NCBI RefSeq assembly: GCF_047496725.1
Contig: NC_132975.1
Span: forward strand, 3,361,501-3,425,500
Length of the DNA stretch: 64,000 nt
Origin: Anoplolepis gracilipes
Taxonomy: Eukaryota > Arthropoda > Insecta > Hymenoptera > Formicidae
Direction of reading: 5' to 3'
Below are positions 22,990 through 34,701 of the stretch, piece by piece. A program made the translations under genes and the position numbers. How positions within the stretch are numbered: position 1 is the first letter of the stretch; every line of letters starts with the position of its first letter. Under the pieces are notes generated by a model. It was not told the DNA's origin, searched no databases, and saw only the letters and a program-made list of their open reading frames with translations.

Positions 22990-23457
22990 GGTGTCCGGTA
23001 AAGATTGAATCAACGTTCGTGAGTGGGTAAAGCGCATTAAACTGAACAGAAAAGTCCTTTACCATTTTGCGATTTTTGCAATAATTATTGTGAAATTAAT
23101 TTAAAAATATCGACTAATTCGCGCCAATATATTAGCGCTCTGCGAAAAGAGACAGCCCGCTGTCAGACGGTCGCCTAGCAACATAACGAAAAGAGACAGC
23201 CCGCCGTCATGTGGTCGCTAGGAGCACAGCGAGAAAAGCCAGCCCACTGTTACACGGTTACTATGCGTACAATTAGCAACGCGTGACAGCGGGCTGGCTT
23301 TTCTCGCCACGTGCTAATATTCGCACGAATTAGTCGATATTTTTTAATTAATTTCTCAATAATTACTGCAAAAACCGCAAAATGGTAAAGGACTTTTATG
23401 TTCAGTTTAATACGCTCTACTTGCTCGCGAGCGTTGATTCAATCTTTACCGGACACC
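22990..23457. mobile_element. Fold-back MITE with GGTGTCCGGTAAAG ends
   Basis: 468 bp. Terminal inverted repeats of about 140 bp (GGTGTCCGGTAAAGATTGAA...) enclose two or three degenerate GAGACAGCCCGCTGTCA-type repeats. GC-richer than its surroundings; no ORF. Confidence 0.85.
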
Positions 23458-23484
23458 ATGTACATATAAATGTACCTATATATA

Positions 23485-24239
23485 CAGGGTGTCCCATTTG
23501 ATTAGAATAGCCAAATGTCTGGAAATCATGTTTTAGAAAATAATGTTTCAAACAAAAGTTATTTAGTTATCTAAAGTGCAGCGCGCGGAAGTTACATCGA
23601 ATTTACACTTCTATTGTGCACATATACATATATACAGCAAAAATGTAAATTCGACTCTGCAATCTTCACGTGGTAAACCTTAGGTAATGCTAATGTCATT
23701 AGCACTATAACTTTCAAGTTTTATAACTCAAAAAGTATTCAAGAGAAAATATTTTGTTGTAGTGTTTTGAAATGCGCGATCGTGGGAGTTGTGTCTGGTC
23801 TCTGTGCCGAAGAACTCACGGGTTCAAATCCGATAACAAACATCGAATTTATTCAAATTTATTCAATCGCCACTTCTCGGAAGGCAATGGCAAAACCATA
23901 GATATTATCTTGCTGCTTTAATTTAAGTCGTTCAGAACTGACGTTAAAATTCTAAATCTCATATAATTGTACATCGTAGAAATAGATGTAGAGAGTCACC
24001 ACCTTGACAAGAAGAAAGAAATGGAAAGAAAATCGTGTTTAAAAATGCTTTCGAGATAAACTACAAGAATATGCAAGTAAAAATGAGTTTTTGTTTAAAA
24101 AATTGAAAGTGACCTTTATGTAATTTTCAAACGACTATTCAAGGTCAAACCAATGGCACTATTTTATGTCCCTCTTCGAGCCAAACAACTTTTGTCTGAA
24201 ACTAATAACGTCAAGAAGAAAGATAAGATCCAGCGCCTT
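23485..24239 (+). mobile_element. ACAGGGTGTCCCATTT element, left part
   Basis: Starts ACAGGGTGTCCCATTTGATT after TATAT. The inner sequence (AGTGTTTTGAAA, CTACAAGAATATGCAAG, then a GGTCAAACCAATGGCACTAT-type block) matches the element part at 34985-35272 and the body at 39730-39910. It is interrupted by a SINE (23776-24042) and then by MITE family 1 copy 3. Confidence 0.6.
23776..24042 (+). mobile_element. tRNA-derived SINE nested in the ACAGGGTGTCCC element
   Basis: Flanked by aaatgc on both sides (23770-23775 and 24043-24048). The head has a B-box-like GGTTCAAATCC at 23821-23831; the 3' end is A-rich. The interrupted host sequence resumes exactly as in the uninterrupted copy at 35050. Confidence 0.7.
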
Positions 24240-25112
24240 CCCAAGTTAGCAAATATTCGTTTCATAAACGTTTCACAAATGTTTCTGCGAAACGTTTTAG
24301 AACCGGCTTTTAAAAACTTTTCTGAATGGTTAAAATGTCCACTTAAAAAACGTTAAGAAAAACGTCATTTTCTAGCAAAAAAAAAAGGTTAAAAACTCAT
24401 AATACGGTTTTTTTCCTTTATTTATGAAAAATTTGTTTATCCACAGATTCAATAAAATAATGCATGTATGGATATAATCCATCTATTTTCATCATGTTCT
24501 GAATCTCTTGTCGAGATTACATCAGAAGTCAAACTGACAAAAAAGACATAATTTAAATTATACTTTTAGTACTTGTTCTTTTAGGCTTTATATACATGTT
24601 ATGAAAACTTGAGTACGAGTTATTTAAGTCTGAACACGCCACGTAGCGGCAAACAAAGGAACACGTATATTATAAAATGGATCTTTTTTGTCTTGTCGAA
24701 AAGATGATGAAAAAGACATCTTTTCGTCGACTAAAATTAATTATGACTTTAAGAAGACATCTTTTAAAAAATGATTTTTTTTGTAGGTAGAAAGATATTC
24801 TTTTAGACATCTTTTAGGCTTGTCAGAAAGATAACTTAAAAAAGACATCTTTTCGTCATCTTTTAATTTTCAGTGCTATCAGTGTATTCAGTGGGATTGT
24901 CTTAATAAGTACAGTCTTAATATAATGTGTATATATATAATTTTGAATTAAAAAATTAATTTTTGTTTTATTTATAGAAACGTAAAAAATACGTTTCTTA
25001 AACCATGATTTTAAATATGTTTCTGTTGAAACGTTTCTTATTGTTGCTTGACGGTTAAAAAATATTGGATACGTTTAGAAAACGTTTATAAAACGAACAT
25101 GTGTTACCTGGG
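24240..25112 (+). mobile_element. MITE family 1, copy 3, with CTT target duplication
   Basis: Starts CCCAAGTTAGCAAATATTCG and ends TGTTACCTGGG. Flanked by CTT (24237-24239 and 25113-25115). Outside it, AATAACGTCAAGAAGAAAG on the left and its exact reverse complement on the right form a 19-bp inverted repeat. Confidence 0.9.
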
Positions 25113-25539
25113 CTTTCTTCTTGACGTTATTACTTTTATTTAAAAGCCTTATAAATTATTATTTTTATCTAAAACATTTTCTAAAATAACTGCATTTTTA
25201 GATATTTGACAGTTCTACATAAAAGAATTACCCTATGTATATATGAATCTATCTTTTTTCTATATTTATCTATATAGATTTTTTTTTGTCTTTATATTCA
25301 AATGTATTATAATTGTTTCATGAAAACGAATATTTTAATCATCACATTTTATTTACTATATTGGGAACTTGATCAAAATAAGTTTCATCTATAGAGACGT
25401 AATCATCTCTTTTAAGCATCTCATAGCATAGCTCAAGGTTGATAACTAATACGTAAATAAGTGAATCTGTATAGCCTGTATAGTTTTTTAAATGTGTTTG
25501 TGAAATTCCACGAATTTATTAAAACCAGTTTTTCTCACT

Positions 25540-25700
25540 TTGCTGACGAAAGGATATATAAATGATAGGCCCGCATTGAAGAGATTGCAGAGTTTATTTA
25601 TTTGTTAAAATCGAACAATCCAGTTAGTCACTTAACAGAAGCAAAGTTGATAAAATTTAAACGAATTCAAAAAAATATTGAATAATTAAAGTCTCGAGTG
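25540..25700 (+). promoter_or_regulatory. Putative promoter and 5'UTR of the secapin-like gene
   Basis: GGATATATAAATGATAGG (about 25552-25569) is a good TATA-box candidate; GAAGAGATTGCAGAGTTTAT follows about 20 bp later, and the block AAAATCGAACAATCC is conserved with the relic copies at 18.2, 18.8 and 21.5 kb. Conservation over several paralogues suggests functional upstream DNA, but the start site itself is not determined. Confidence 0.5.
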
Positions 25701-25847
25701 GAATAATTTTTTGTGTATAACAGAAGATTAATATTTTAAATAATTAGAGGAAAGAACTATTAAAAAAAATAAGAATATAAACAATTGATCAAGTTCCCAA
25801 GTTTCTTTTTTTTTTATTTAAAAAATTGAGATCATTGCTCATCGAAA

Positions 25848-26093
25848 ATGAGATTTCTCATAAATATTTTGCTGATAATCGTGATATTGGTGACCATTAT
25901 GATGTCATCTACAATTTGTCAAAAGAATGAAACATCGACACATGAAACATCATCACACAAAACACGGAACCTTACATCTCGTTTACGAACGCAGAGTATT
26001 ATAGTTGTCCCAAATAGAAACATCGTTAGTCATGTCCTTTGTCCGGATGGTCAAAAGAAAGATAATCATGGAAGATGTCACACGGTCCTTTAA
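25848..26093 (+). CDS. Secapin-like secreted peptide precursor (81 aa)
   Basis: Single open coding exon. Residues 1-22 form a signal peptide (MRFLINILLI, hydrophobic to SST). A Ser/Thr/His-rich, probably pro-region with an N-glycosylation-type NLT follows (residues 26-48). The C-terminal part has IIVVP at 51-55, then Cys65 and Cys77 in C-x11-C spacing, with CPDGQ and GRC around them, ending in HTVL. A VP turn, CP.G, a basic middle and GRC/RC near the end characterise the hymenopteran secapins, small one-disulfide venom and hemolymph peptides. Length is close to the family's usual 75-80 residues. An extra Cys24 lies at the signal boundary. It is the only intact member of its local cluster; relics lie at 15.8, 16.7, 19.2 and 21.9 kb. 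Toxicity or function cannot be inferred from sequence. Confidence 0.75.
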   Translation: MRFLINILLIIVILVTIMMSSTICQKNETSTHETSSHKTRNLTSRLRTQSIIVVPNRNIVSHVLCPDGQKKDNHGRCHTVL

Positions 26094-26593
26094 TACAGTA
26101 CAAGGTAACTAGTAATTCAACATATAAACATTTAACTCCGTTTTATGCGTTTTATACAAATTGTATTTGAAGACAGAAAAACATTTTTTGTCGAAAAATA
26201 CATTTCAATTTTCTTTCATTAAAATTTAATTGGAAATGATATCTTTTTGACAGCTTTTGATGTTATAATATTAAATAATTCGAGACTTACACATATGCTT
26301 AAAATAAAAAAATTTTGTTAAAGTTTAACTAAAAATTCGCCAAACATCTTTAATTTTAATAATTGATAATTAAATTTGAAATTTAACTAAAAGAAATGTA
26401 CAATATTTATTCGCATAAATTTATTTTAAATAATAACAAGAAAGAAAAAACTTGTTCTTTTGAGGAGAATGATTTGAGTCTTTACAATGTTTATGCTTTT
26501 ATTCTTCTCATAATTAATCTTTTTTATTTAATATAAACTCCTCACAACAATTAGAGGAATACTTGAGTTTTCTTAAAAAATAGACATAATTTA

Positions 26594-27414
26594 CCCATGT
26601 AGCACATGTTCGTTTTATAAACGTTTCCTAAACGTATCCAATATTTTTTAACCGTCAAGCACCAATAAGAAACGTTTCAACAGAAACATTTTTAAAATCA
26701 TGGTTTAAGAAACGTATATTTTACGTTTCTATAAATAGAACAAAAATTAATGTTTTAATTCAAAATTATATATATACACATTATTAAGACTGTACTTATT
26801 AAGACGATCCCCAGATAGCACAGAAAATTAAAAGATGTCTAAAAGATGTCTTCTAAAAGTCATAATTACGTTAAGTCGACGAAAAGATGACTTTTTGATC
26901 ATCTTTTCGACAAAACAAAAAAGATCTATTTTATAATATACTAATATAATATAATTTTATAATATTTTATAATATTTTATAATATTTTATAATATAGTGT
27001 TCTTTTGATTGCCGCTACGTGGCGTGTTCAGACTCGTATTCAAGTTTTCATAACATGTATATAAAACCTAAAAGAACAAGTACTACTAAAAGTATAATTT
27101 AAATTATGTCTTTTTTGTCAATTTGACTTCTGATGTAATCTCGACAAGAGATTCAAAACATGAAAATAGATGGATTTATATCTATATTTGCATTATTTTA
27201 TTGAATCTGTGGATAAACAAATTTTTTACAAATAAAGGAAAAAAATCGTATTTTGATAGTTTCTTAAACGTTTTTTTTGTTAGAAAATGACGTTTCCCTT
27301 AACGTTTTTTAAGTGGACATTTTAACCAATCAGAAACGTTTTTAAAAACCGGTTTTAAAACGTTTCGCAGAAACATTTGTGAAACGTTTTTGAAACGAAT
27401 ATGTGCTACTTGGG
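26594..27414 (-). mobile_element. MITE family 1, copy 4, with TTA target duplication
   Basis: Inverted orientation: begins CCCATGTAGCACATGTTCG and ends ATGTGCTACTTGGG. Flanked by TTA on both sides (26591-26593 and 27415-27417). It carries about five tandem copies of a 10-mer (TTTTATAATA) near 26950-26998. Confidence 0.9.
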
Positions 27415-27427
27415 TTAACTAGCTGTA

Positions 27428-27979
27428 CCTAGGTAGCACATGTTCGTTTTATAAACGTATCCAATATTTTTTAACCGTCGACCTCCAATAAGCACCAATA
27501 AGAAACGTTTCAACAAAAACATTTTTAAAATCATGGTTTAAGAAACGTATTTTTTACGTTTCTATAAATAGAACAAAAATTAATTTTTTAATTCAAAATT
27601 ATATATATATATATACACATTATTAAGACTGTACTTATTAAGACGATCCCCAGCACAGAAAATTAAAAGATGACGAAAAGATGTCTTTTTTAAATTATCT
27701 TTCTGACAAGGCTAAAAGATGTCTAAAAGGATATCTTTCTACCTACAAAAAAAGTCATTTTTTAAAAGATGTCTTCTAATAGTCATAATTAATTTTAGTC
27801 GACGAGAAGATGTCTTTTTCATCATCTTTTCGACAAGACAAAAAGATCTATTTTATAATATACGTGTTCCTTTGTTTGCCACTACGTGGCGTGTTCAAAC
27901 TTAAATAACTCGTATTCAAGTTTTCATAACATGTATATAAAGCCTAAAAGAACAGGTAGGTACTAAAAGTATAATTTAT
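27428..27979 (-). mobile_element. MITE family 1, copy 5, truncated
   Basis: Starts CCTAGGTAGCACATGTTCG only 14 bp after copy 4, same orientation, and breaks off at the CCCGGTAAAAAATTT MITE at 27982; its outer half is missing. The 61-residue ORF inside is a chance reading of the MITE. Confidence 0.85.
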
Positions 27980-27981
27980 CA

Positions 27982-28287
27982 CCCGGTAAAAAATTTGTTA
28001 TGTATAATCATATATGATATATGACCATATAAAATTATATAGAAATATATAAAATTTTATATAAGTTATGTATAATTATATATAATTTTATATGACTTGT
28101 TGTATAATTATATATAATTTTATATTAATGTTGGCTAAATGTCAGTCAACGATAATATAAAATTATGCATGCTATACATAACTATACATAACTTATACAG
28201 AATTTTATATATTTCTATATACTTTTATATATGAAGAATATAATTTTATATGAGAATATAATTATATATGAGAAATTTTTTACCGGG
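27982..28287. mobile_element. CCCGGTAAAAAATTT MITE, copy 1
   Basis: 306 bp with CCCGGTAAAAAATTTG at the left and AAATTTTTTACCGGG at the right. The inside is almost entirely made of TATATAATTTTATAT-type words that pair across the centre, giving one long AT hairpin. Other copies at 61521 and 62171. Confidence 0.85.
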
Positions 28288-28289
28288 CA

Positions 28290-29385
28290 GTTACGTTTTC
28301 TACATGTAAAAATTACGAAACTCACAGAAACATTAAAAATAATGGTAAGCTTTTGAAAGTAGAGGTTTCAAACTTTGAACTCTTTTTTTAAATTTAAATT
28401 CATTTTTCACAAAGTTACAGCTGGTTGAATTTTGTCTAATTTTTTTAAGAAAATTCAAGTGTTCTAATTGTTGTGAGGAGTTTATAAAAAATTAAGACAT
28501 TTCTTGAAAAAAAAGTACAATTATATTATAAAATATGAAAACAAAGCGCGTAAATTGCTAATTGCTTAATATTATATATTAATCTTCGATTCTATCATTA
28601 TTCAAGTTGATTGAGCCTATAGAAAACCTGATGATTTATAAAGAATTGGTTAAAGAAATTTTCACAATTTCGCGATAATTTAGAAATCAATTTAACAAGA
28701 ATAGCATGTACGTTCCAAAAGATCAATCAAGTATTTGCCTTTCTTGAGTAATAGATCGACAAAGTTACACTCTTGCTAAAAACAAGCATTGTTATCCCCC
28801 TATACGCGAAAATGCTATTGTGAATCTCAGGAAGAATGTGAAACCTGTTAAAATTTTTTCTAACGAATATTTCAACTATTTTCATATTCACGCGTAAGAA
28901 GTTTTTATAGTTCAACAAAGTTCAACGATTTTAAACGCGAGCATGGGAAGAGAAAGATGGGTGATTCCGTGAGCGGATTGACCGGTCGATGGATCTTTGG
29001 AAAATTCGCGATAGTTACGACAGTTTGTTGAAGAGCAACTTTGCTACTACTATCGACTAGGTCCGCGAGCAAGTTGGTAACTTTAGTGTAATTTTACAAC
29101 ATCCACCCATTCACTTGTTGCCATCCTCTTGTATATGCGCGGGAGCAAGCAAGAGCGCGAGTCAGACTATCATTAGAGAGCGAGACACATAATAAGACCG
29201 CTTGGTTGCGATATGCGTCTTTTGTACTCTCTACTCTTGCCGTGTTCAGTTTCGCCGATTCTCAAAGGCAAACATGATCGTGACTTCTCACAGACACTCC
29301 GCTGTCAAAATGACATAACTCTGCTACCATATATGTAAATGTTCGATGTTGTATGCAACTATGATTTTAAATGTCTATTTCTCTC
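28290..29385. other. Unique region, GC-richer from about 28920
   Basis: No gene could be supported. The 28920-29300 part has near-balanced base composition with many CG dinucleotides (e.g. GTCCGCGAGCAAG, GAGCGCGAGTCAG) unlike its AT-rich flanks. It may be a regulatory or promoter region, or an exon of a non-coding RNA; no long ORF. Confidence 0.35.
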
Positions 29386-29390
29386 CTTAT

Positions 29391-30623
29391 ACCGACCGAG
29401 TTCTAACCTAACAAAACAATATATTTAATAAATATAAAAGTTGCAATTTATATACATAAAATAAAATAGGTTTTCCCTTCTCAGAATTGCATGAAAGAAT
29501 ATTTGTGAACTTTTAGAAATGAGCTTAGAAGCCTAAAAAAAAAGTATTCCTTTGAAAACAACCCAAGCAGCACATATTCGTTTCAAAAACGTTTCACAAA
29601 TGTTTCTGCGAAACGTTTTAGAACCGGCTTTTGAAAACGTTTCTGATTGGTTAAAATGTCCACTTAAAAAAAACGTTAAGGAAAACGTCATTTTCTAACA
29701 AAAAAAAAACGTTTAAGAAACTGTCAAAATACGATTTTTTTCCTTTATTTATGAAAAATTTGTTTATCCACAGATTCAATAAAATAATGCATGTATGGAT
29801 ATAATCCATCTATTTTCATCACGTTCTGAATCTCTTGTCGAGATTACATCAGAAGTCAAATTGACAAAAAAGACATAATTTAAATTATACTTTTAGTACC
29901 TGTTCTTTTAGGCTTTATATACATGTTATGAAAACTTGAATACAAGTTATAGTTAAGTCTGAACACGCCACGTAGCAGTAAACAAAGGAACACGTATATT
30001 ATCTTTTTTTTTTTTTTTTTTCTTGTCGAAAAGATGATCAAAAAGACATTTTTTCGTCGACTAAAATTAATTATGACTTTTAGAAGACATATTTAAAAAA
30101 ATTACTTTTTTTGTAGGTAGAAAGATATTCTTTTAGACATCTTTTAGCCTTGTCAGAAAGATAATTTAAAAAAGACATCTTTTTGTCTTCTTTTAATTTT
30201 CTGTGCTATCTGGGGATTGTCTTAATAAGTACAGTCTTAATAATATGTATATATATAATTTTGAATTAAAAAATTAATTTTTGTTCTATTTATAGAAACG
30301 TAAATACGTTTCTTAAACCATGATTTAAAAAATGTTTCTATTGAAACGTTTCTTATTGGTGCTTGACGGTTAAAAAATATTGGATACGTTTAGAAAATGT
30401 TTAGAAAACGAACATGTGCTACCTGGGAAATGTTGTGCTGCACAATACAGGAATACTTTTTTTCTTGGCTTCTAAGCTCATTTCTAAAAGTTCACAAATA
30501 TTCTCTCATGCAATTCTGAAAGGGGAAAACCTATTTTATTTTATGTATATAAATTGCAACTTTTATATTAAGTAAATATATTGTTTTGTTAGGTTAGAAC
30601 TCGGTCGATACTTCAGTATCCCC
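29391..30623. mobile_element. TTAA-type fold-back MITE, split by a family 1 MITE
   Basis: The left arm (ACCGACCGAGTTCTAACC... to about 29561) and right arm (about 30428-30623, ending AGTATCCCCTTAA) belong to the GGGGATGCTGGATTAC family. The left terminal 15 bp or so are missing. MITE family 1 copy 6 sits at its centre. Confidence 0.8.
29562..30427 (+). mobile_element. MITE family 1, copy 6, nested
   Basis: Starts CCCAAGCAGCACATATTCG and ends GTGCTACCTGGG. Flanks are CAA and AAA, so the 3-bp duplication is imperfect. Contains a poly-T tract near 30004. It must be younger than the TTAA element it splits. Confidence 0.9.
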
Positions 30624-30708
30624 TTAACCATTTGCGCATCTGTGCGATTGTTTTAAAATTTTTAATGTTCTAATAATTTATAATCAACATTGTATTTATA
30701 TATAATTA

Positions 30709-31090
30709 TACAGGGTGTTTGGAAATTAAACCGACAAACTTTCAGAGGTTGTCGGGGGCACCGAGAGGATCATTTTTGGCAAATGAATCTAAAGTCGGAA
30801 ACGTCGCTATGGTCAGGTCGAGATCAACTTGAATTTTTTAAATAAAACCGCCTAGTTTACATCGCATATTTTTGTAACCCTCCTCGAAACCTTTACAAAA
30901 CATTATTATCTACTTTGGATCAGCCGTTTCAAAGTTATTCAGTTTTTCTTCCGACCTTTTTCTAACACTCTGTGTGCCACAGCACTGTAACGACACGTTT
31001 CCGACCCTAGGTTCATTTGCGAAAAATGATCTTTTTGGTGCCCCTGACAATTTCTGAAAGTTTGTCGGTTTAATTTCCAAACATCCTGTA
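30709..31090. mobile_element. TACAGGGTGTTTGGAAATTA fold-back MITE
   Basis: 382 bp. Inverted termini TACAGGGTGTTTGGAAATTA and the complement, extending about 70 bp (AAACCGACAAACTTTCAGA, then a GGGGCACC block). Flanking DNA is TA-rich. No ORF. Confidence 0.85.
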
Positions 31091-31184
31091 TATATTATAA
31101 ATATAATATAAAAATATGTATAAAAAAATTATGTATATATATTATATTTATAATACACACACACACACACGCACGCACATATTA

Positions 31185-31552
31185 GATGTCTTGTAATTGG
31201 TGAAAAACCGATTAATGGCAGATTCTTAAAATCATTTAGAGATGATTTTTCCTCAGCGAAAATGTCGAGGCATCAATAATTTTTGAATTATAAACGATTG
31301 AAAAGAAGGCGCTTTTCGTAAACTAAACTTTTTGGAGTTAAAAAATTATCAAAACTACATTCTTCAATTAATTTCAGATAGAGTTTATTCTAATAGAATT
31401 TTAATAAAAAAATATATAAAAATATATAAAATAACAAAAATTGGACACTTGCAAAAAATGACAACGTTTCTCGATATTTTCGTTGAGGAAAAATCAACTA
31501 CAAATAATCTCAAGAATCGACCATTAGCAGGTTTTTCATCAATTACAGGGGA
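31185..31552. mobile_element. Fold-back element with TGTAATTGGTGAAAAACC arms
   Basis: About 368 bp; the arms are inverted over some 80 bp (TTGTAATTGGTGAAAAACC... with TTTTTCCTCAGCGAAAAT) at roughly 80% identity. The ORF at 31332-31616 reads through its right arm and is not supported. Between 31552 and 31890 nothing else is seen. Confidence 0.65.
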
Positions 31553-31892
31553 TTACACCCTATATATATTATATGTCCATCATATTGTCCATCATCTCGC
31601 CAGCTTGAATTTTTAAAAAACACGTACGCATATATAATTATATAAGTACAATTGATTATATATGTATAATATAATTAAATCAAAATCAAGTAAACCAAAA
31701 TAATAAATAAATTGTGAAAGTATAATATTTTTTTAAAGTAGAAATAAAATATAAGATTTACATAAAATAGTATAAACATTCATAAATAAATAAATGAATA
31801 ATTATTGATGCGTCACGCGCAAACGCGTAAATGTAAAGTGTAAGCAACATATTTTCTGAAGTATAACGGAGAGTGTAAAATTAGCAAGGGAC

Positions 31893-33297
31893 AAGTAAAA
31901 TTGCTCCCAAAGATAATCTAACGTAGTGGCTATCCGAGAATAATTTATAATAAATAAATACTTTATGCAATGTTTCAGCTTCTGAGATCTCTCTGTTAGG
32001 ATGTTACGGAGATGAATTTGAAAAACTAAAATATTTTATATCTCACGAACGGTTACAAATAATTGAATGAAAAAAAAATAGAAAGTCATCAAAAGAATAT
32101 TATATATTTTTCTCAAACGTCTATGTAATATGCTGGTGCATAAAAAAAATTAAGATCTTTTAAGATTTTTTTTTTAAATGAATCCTTCAAGTGACTCTCT
32201 CGAAAAAAGTTAAGAATAAATCTTGTTTTGTACTATTTATATGAAAAATTGGCCACCTGTTTTATGTTTTTCCAAATTACACTAATTCACAACACATGCG
32301 TAGATTTCGTTAATTGTTAATAAACTAATTTTGTCACTACATAAAGTATCCTATTATAACCATAGTTCTAATTTTTCTCAACTATCATTTAATTCCATTT
32401 ATACGATAGATAATTTGCTAAAATCCATCAAATACAAATTTTTCGAAGTAATTTGAAAAAGATTTCAAAATTTTAATCACTGGTTTATTTGTCAAACGAT
32501 GATATTTCAAATATAAAATATTTGAAAAGAAACACCAGTCATCATCAGTGGTAAAAAAAACAGAACCTTGTTGACAGAAATTGTGGTCCGCATATTGCTG
32601 CAATTATACATGTATATTATTTATTACATTTTTATCTCAAATTTTAAAACCAGCAAAAATATAATTTAAAATGTTTTACAGCGAAAATATTGCTGCCGTT
32701 ATAAATGATGATGGTGAAAGGAAGATTGAAAAATTATATAGTAAAACTTATTTTTATTATTTTTTAATATAAATATATAATATTCCTGTTATTATAATAT
32801 TAAATGTAATTTTATATATAGTATTTTTACAGTATTAAATATTGTAATACTCTCTGTAAAAATAATAATTAATTAAGTAACGTATTTGATTCAAAAATAA
32901 TAAAACACAGGTAAAAATTGTCACCTTTTTTAACCTATTTCCACTAAATCAAACCAGTTGACCAATTTTTCATATAAATAATATAAAAAAAGTTTATTCT
33001 CAATTTTTTTCACACGAAGAGTTTATTTTAAAAAGTCCTTAATTTTTTTACGCGCATTGCCATATTACATAAATATTTGAAAAAAATATTCCTTTAGTAA
33101 TGCTCTTTATATATTTTTTTTTATTCAATTATCTGTAATCATTCGTGAAATATAAAATATTTTAGTTTTTCAAACTTACCTCCGTAACATCCTAATGGGG
33201 AGATCTCGGAAGCTGAAACGTTGCATAAAGTATTTACTCATTATAAGTTACTCTCAGATAGCCACGTTAGATTATCTTTGGGAGTAATTTTATTATA
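31893..33297. mobile_element. 1.4-kb fold-back element
   Basis: The left arm (AAGTAAAATTGCTCCCAAAG, TTTCAGCTTCTGAGATCTC, AGGATGTTACGGAG) recurs inverted at 33100-33297. Arms of at least 200 bp are clear and shorter complementary blocks continue inward (near 32225-32270 against 32910-33030). The centre has no convincing ORF. Confidence 0.7.
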
Positions 33298-33800
33298 TTT
33301 ATCCCGCTATATTCTATTAGTTGGAATTTTTATTTAATTATTGTTAAAAATAATGTTATTATTTTTAATGATATATATCAAAGTAATTTTCGTTGTAAAA
33401 GCTAATAATAATACACAGTATTATTTTGTTAACTCTAAGATTTTTCTTATAGAATTTCTATGTCATATTTGCCGTATAAAGTTAATGGAAATATAAAATG
33501 TAATTATAAATTCAATTTGTCATAATAATGTTATCATAATTTCATCTTATACATTTAAAGATAAAGAATTTTGCAATATTGAACAGACAGATATGTATGT
33601 AAGGCGCTTTTCTTCAGAAAGCGGGTTTCTTACGAGAAAAGAAAGAGAGATAAAAAAAGCTTCTCTACTTCTTTATCAATATAAGTACAATGCTTGGCGA
33701 GCTTCACCGAAACAATAAATATAATAACAAACAGATTTGGTGAAAAAATATTATTTCCAAAACAATATTGTTACCTTGTACGACTGAATAAATAAAAAAA
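33298..33800. other. AT-rich spacer, no gene seen
   Basis: Nothing recognisable on either strand apart from short homopolymers; it ends at the (TA)n tract beginning near 33806. Confidence 0.55.
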
Positions 33801-33803
33801 AAG

Positions 33804-33805
<2 letters not shown>

Positions 33806-33838
<33 letters not shown>
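33806..33838. repeat. (TA)n microsatellite
   Basis: TA tract of about 33 bp at the left border of an inverted copy of repeat D. Confidence 0.9.
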
Positions 33839-33839
<1 letters not shown>

Positions 33840-34700
33840 TACGCAAAAAAATTAAAACTACTTTCTTCCACATAAAAAGGCCAATTTTCAAGTAGTTGTA
33901 ACTTCCTTAAAAATAATTAGAATAAGATCAATAAAAAAGCGTTTCAAAGCTTGAAATTTCTAGTTTTAGAATCTTTAAGTGAATTTAAATTCTTTCTATT
34001 TGTTACAAAATAACATTGTAAGAAAGTGACGTCCATCGATTGAACAAATTTTTCAAAAGTTTGTCCAAGAATACCGAATTAAAAAAAGTTCTAGCACGAC
34101 TTCATTAATTGGATGTTAAAGAGCAGAGTTTTAGCTTTAATTTCTTTTTTTAACAAATGTTTTATGATTTTGATATTCATTATTAAAGCAAAATCAAGCT
34201 ATTGACTTTAAACGCTTATAACTAGTACAAAAATGATCGTACAATAATCATTAATTTAAGTTTTTAAAATGTACAAAAAAAAACCTAACACTTAAATGCA
34301 TAAATGCATTATTAAAAATTTATATATGTATATATCTCATTAATTTAAATTTTTGAAATATACAAACAAAATTTAACACTTGGGCCTTTTGTACGAGTAA
34401 CTGGAATGCTTTTTACTTGTAAATATTGTAGAATTTATGAAAATTTTAGTTTTTTTGTTAATTTTTCTTAATTTAAATAAAAAACAGATAAAAGTGCAAT
34501 TTTTACTTGATTCTTAAGTAACAATTACGCTTTAAAAATGAATAATGATTAAAAAACGATAGAAGTATTTTAAAATGCTAACTTTTCTCTTTAAATTGCT
34601 TTTCTAATGATTATTGTACGATCATTTTTTCACTAATTTTAAGCGTTCAAATTCAGTAGCTGGATTTTGCTTTAACAATGAGTATCTCGACGAAAAAAAA
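33840..34700. repeat. Dispersed repeat D, inverted and direct parts back to back
   Basis: 33880-34260 is the reverse complement of 22210-22620; 34300-34700 matches 21926-22330 directly. Together they make a fold-back arrangement around about 34280. Confidence 0.65.
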
Positions 34701-34701
34701 A

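Noticed and set aside
32260..32990. Possible transposase gene in the centre of the 1.4-kb fold-back element
   Set aside because: No ORF above about 60 codons and no DDE-type motif seen in any frame.
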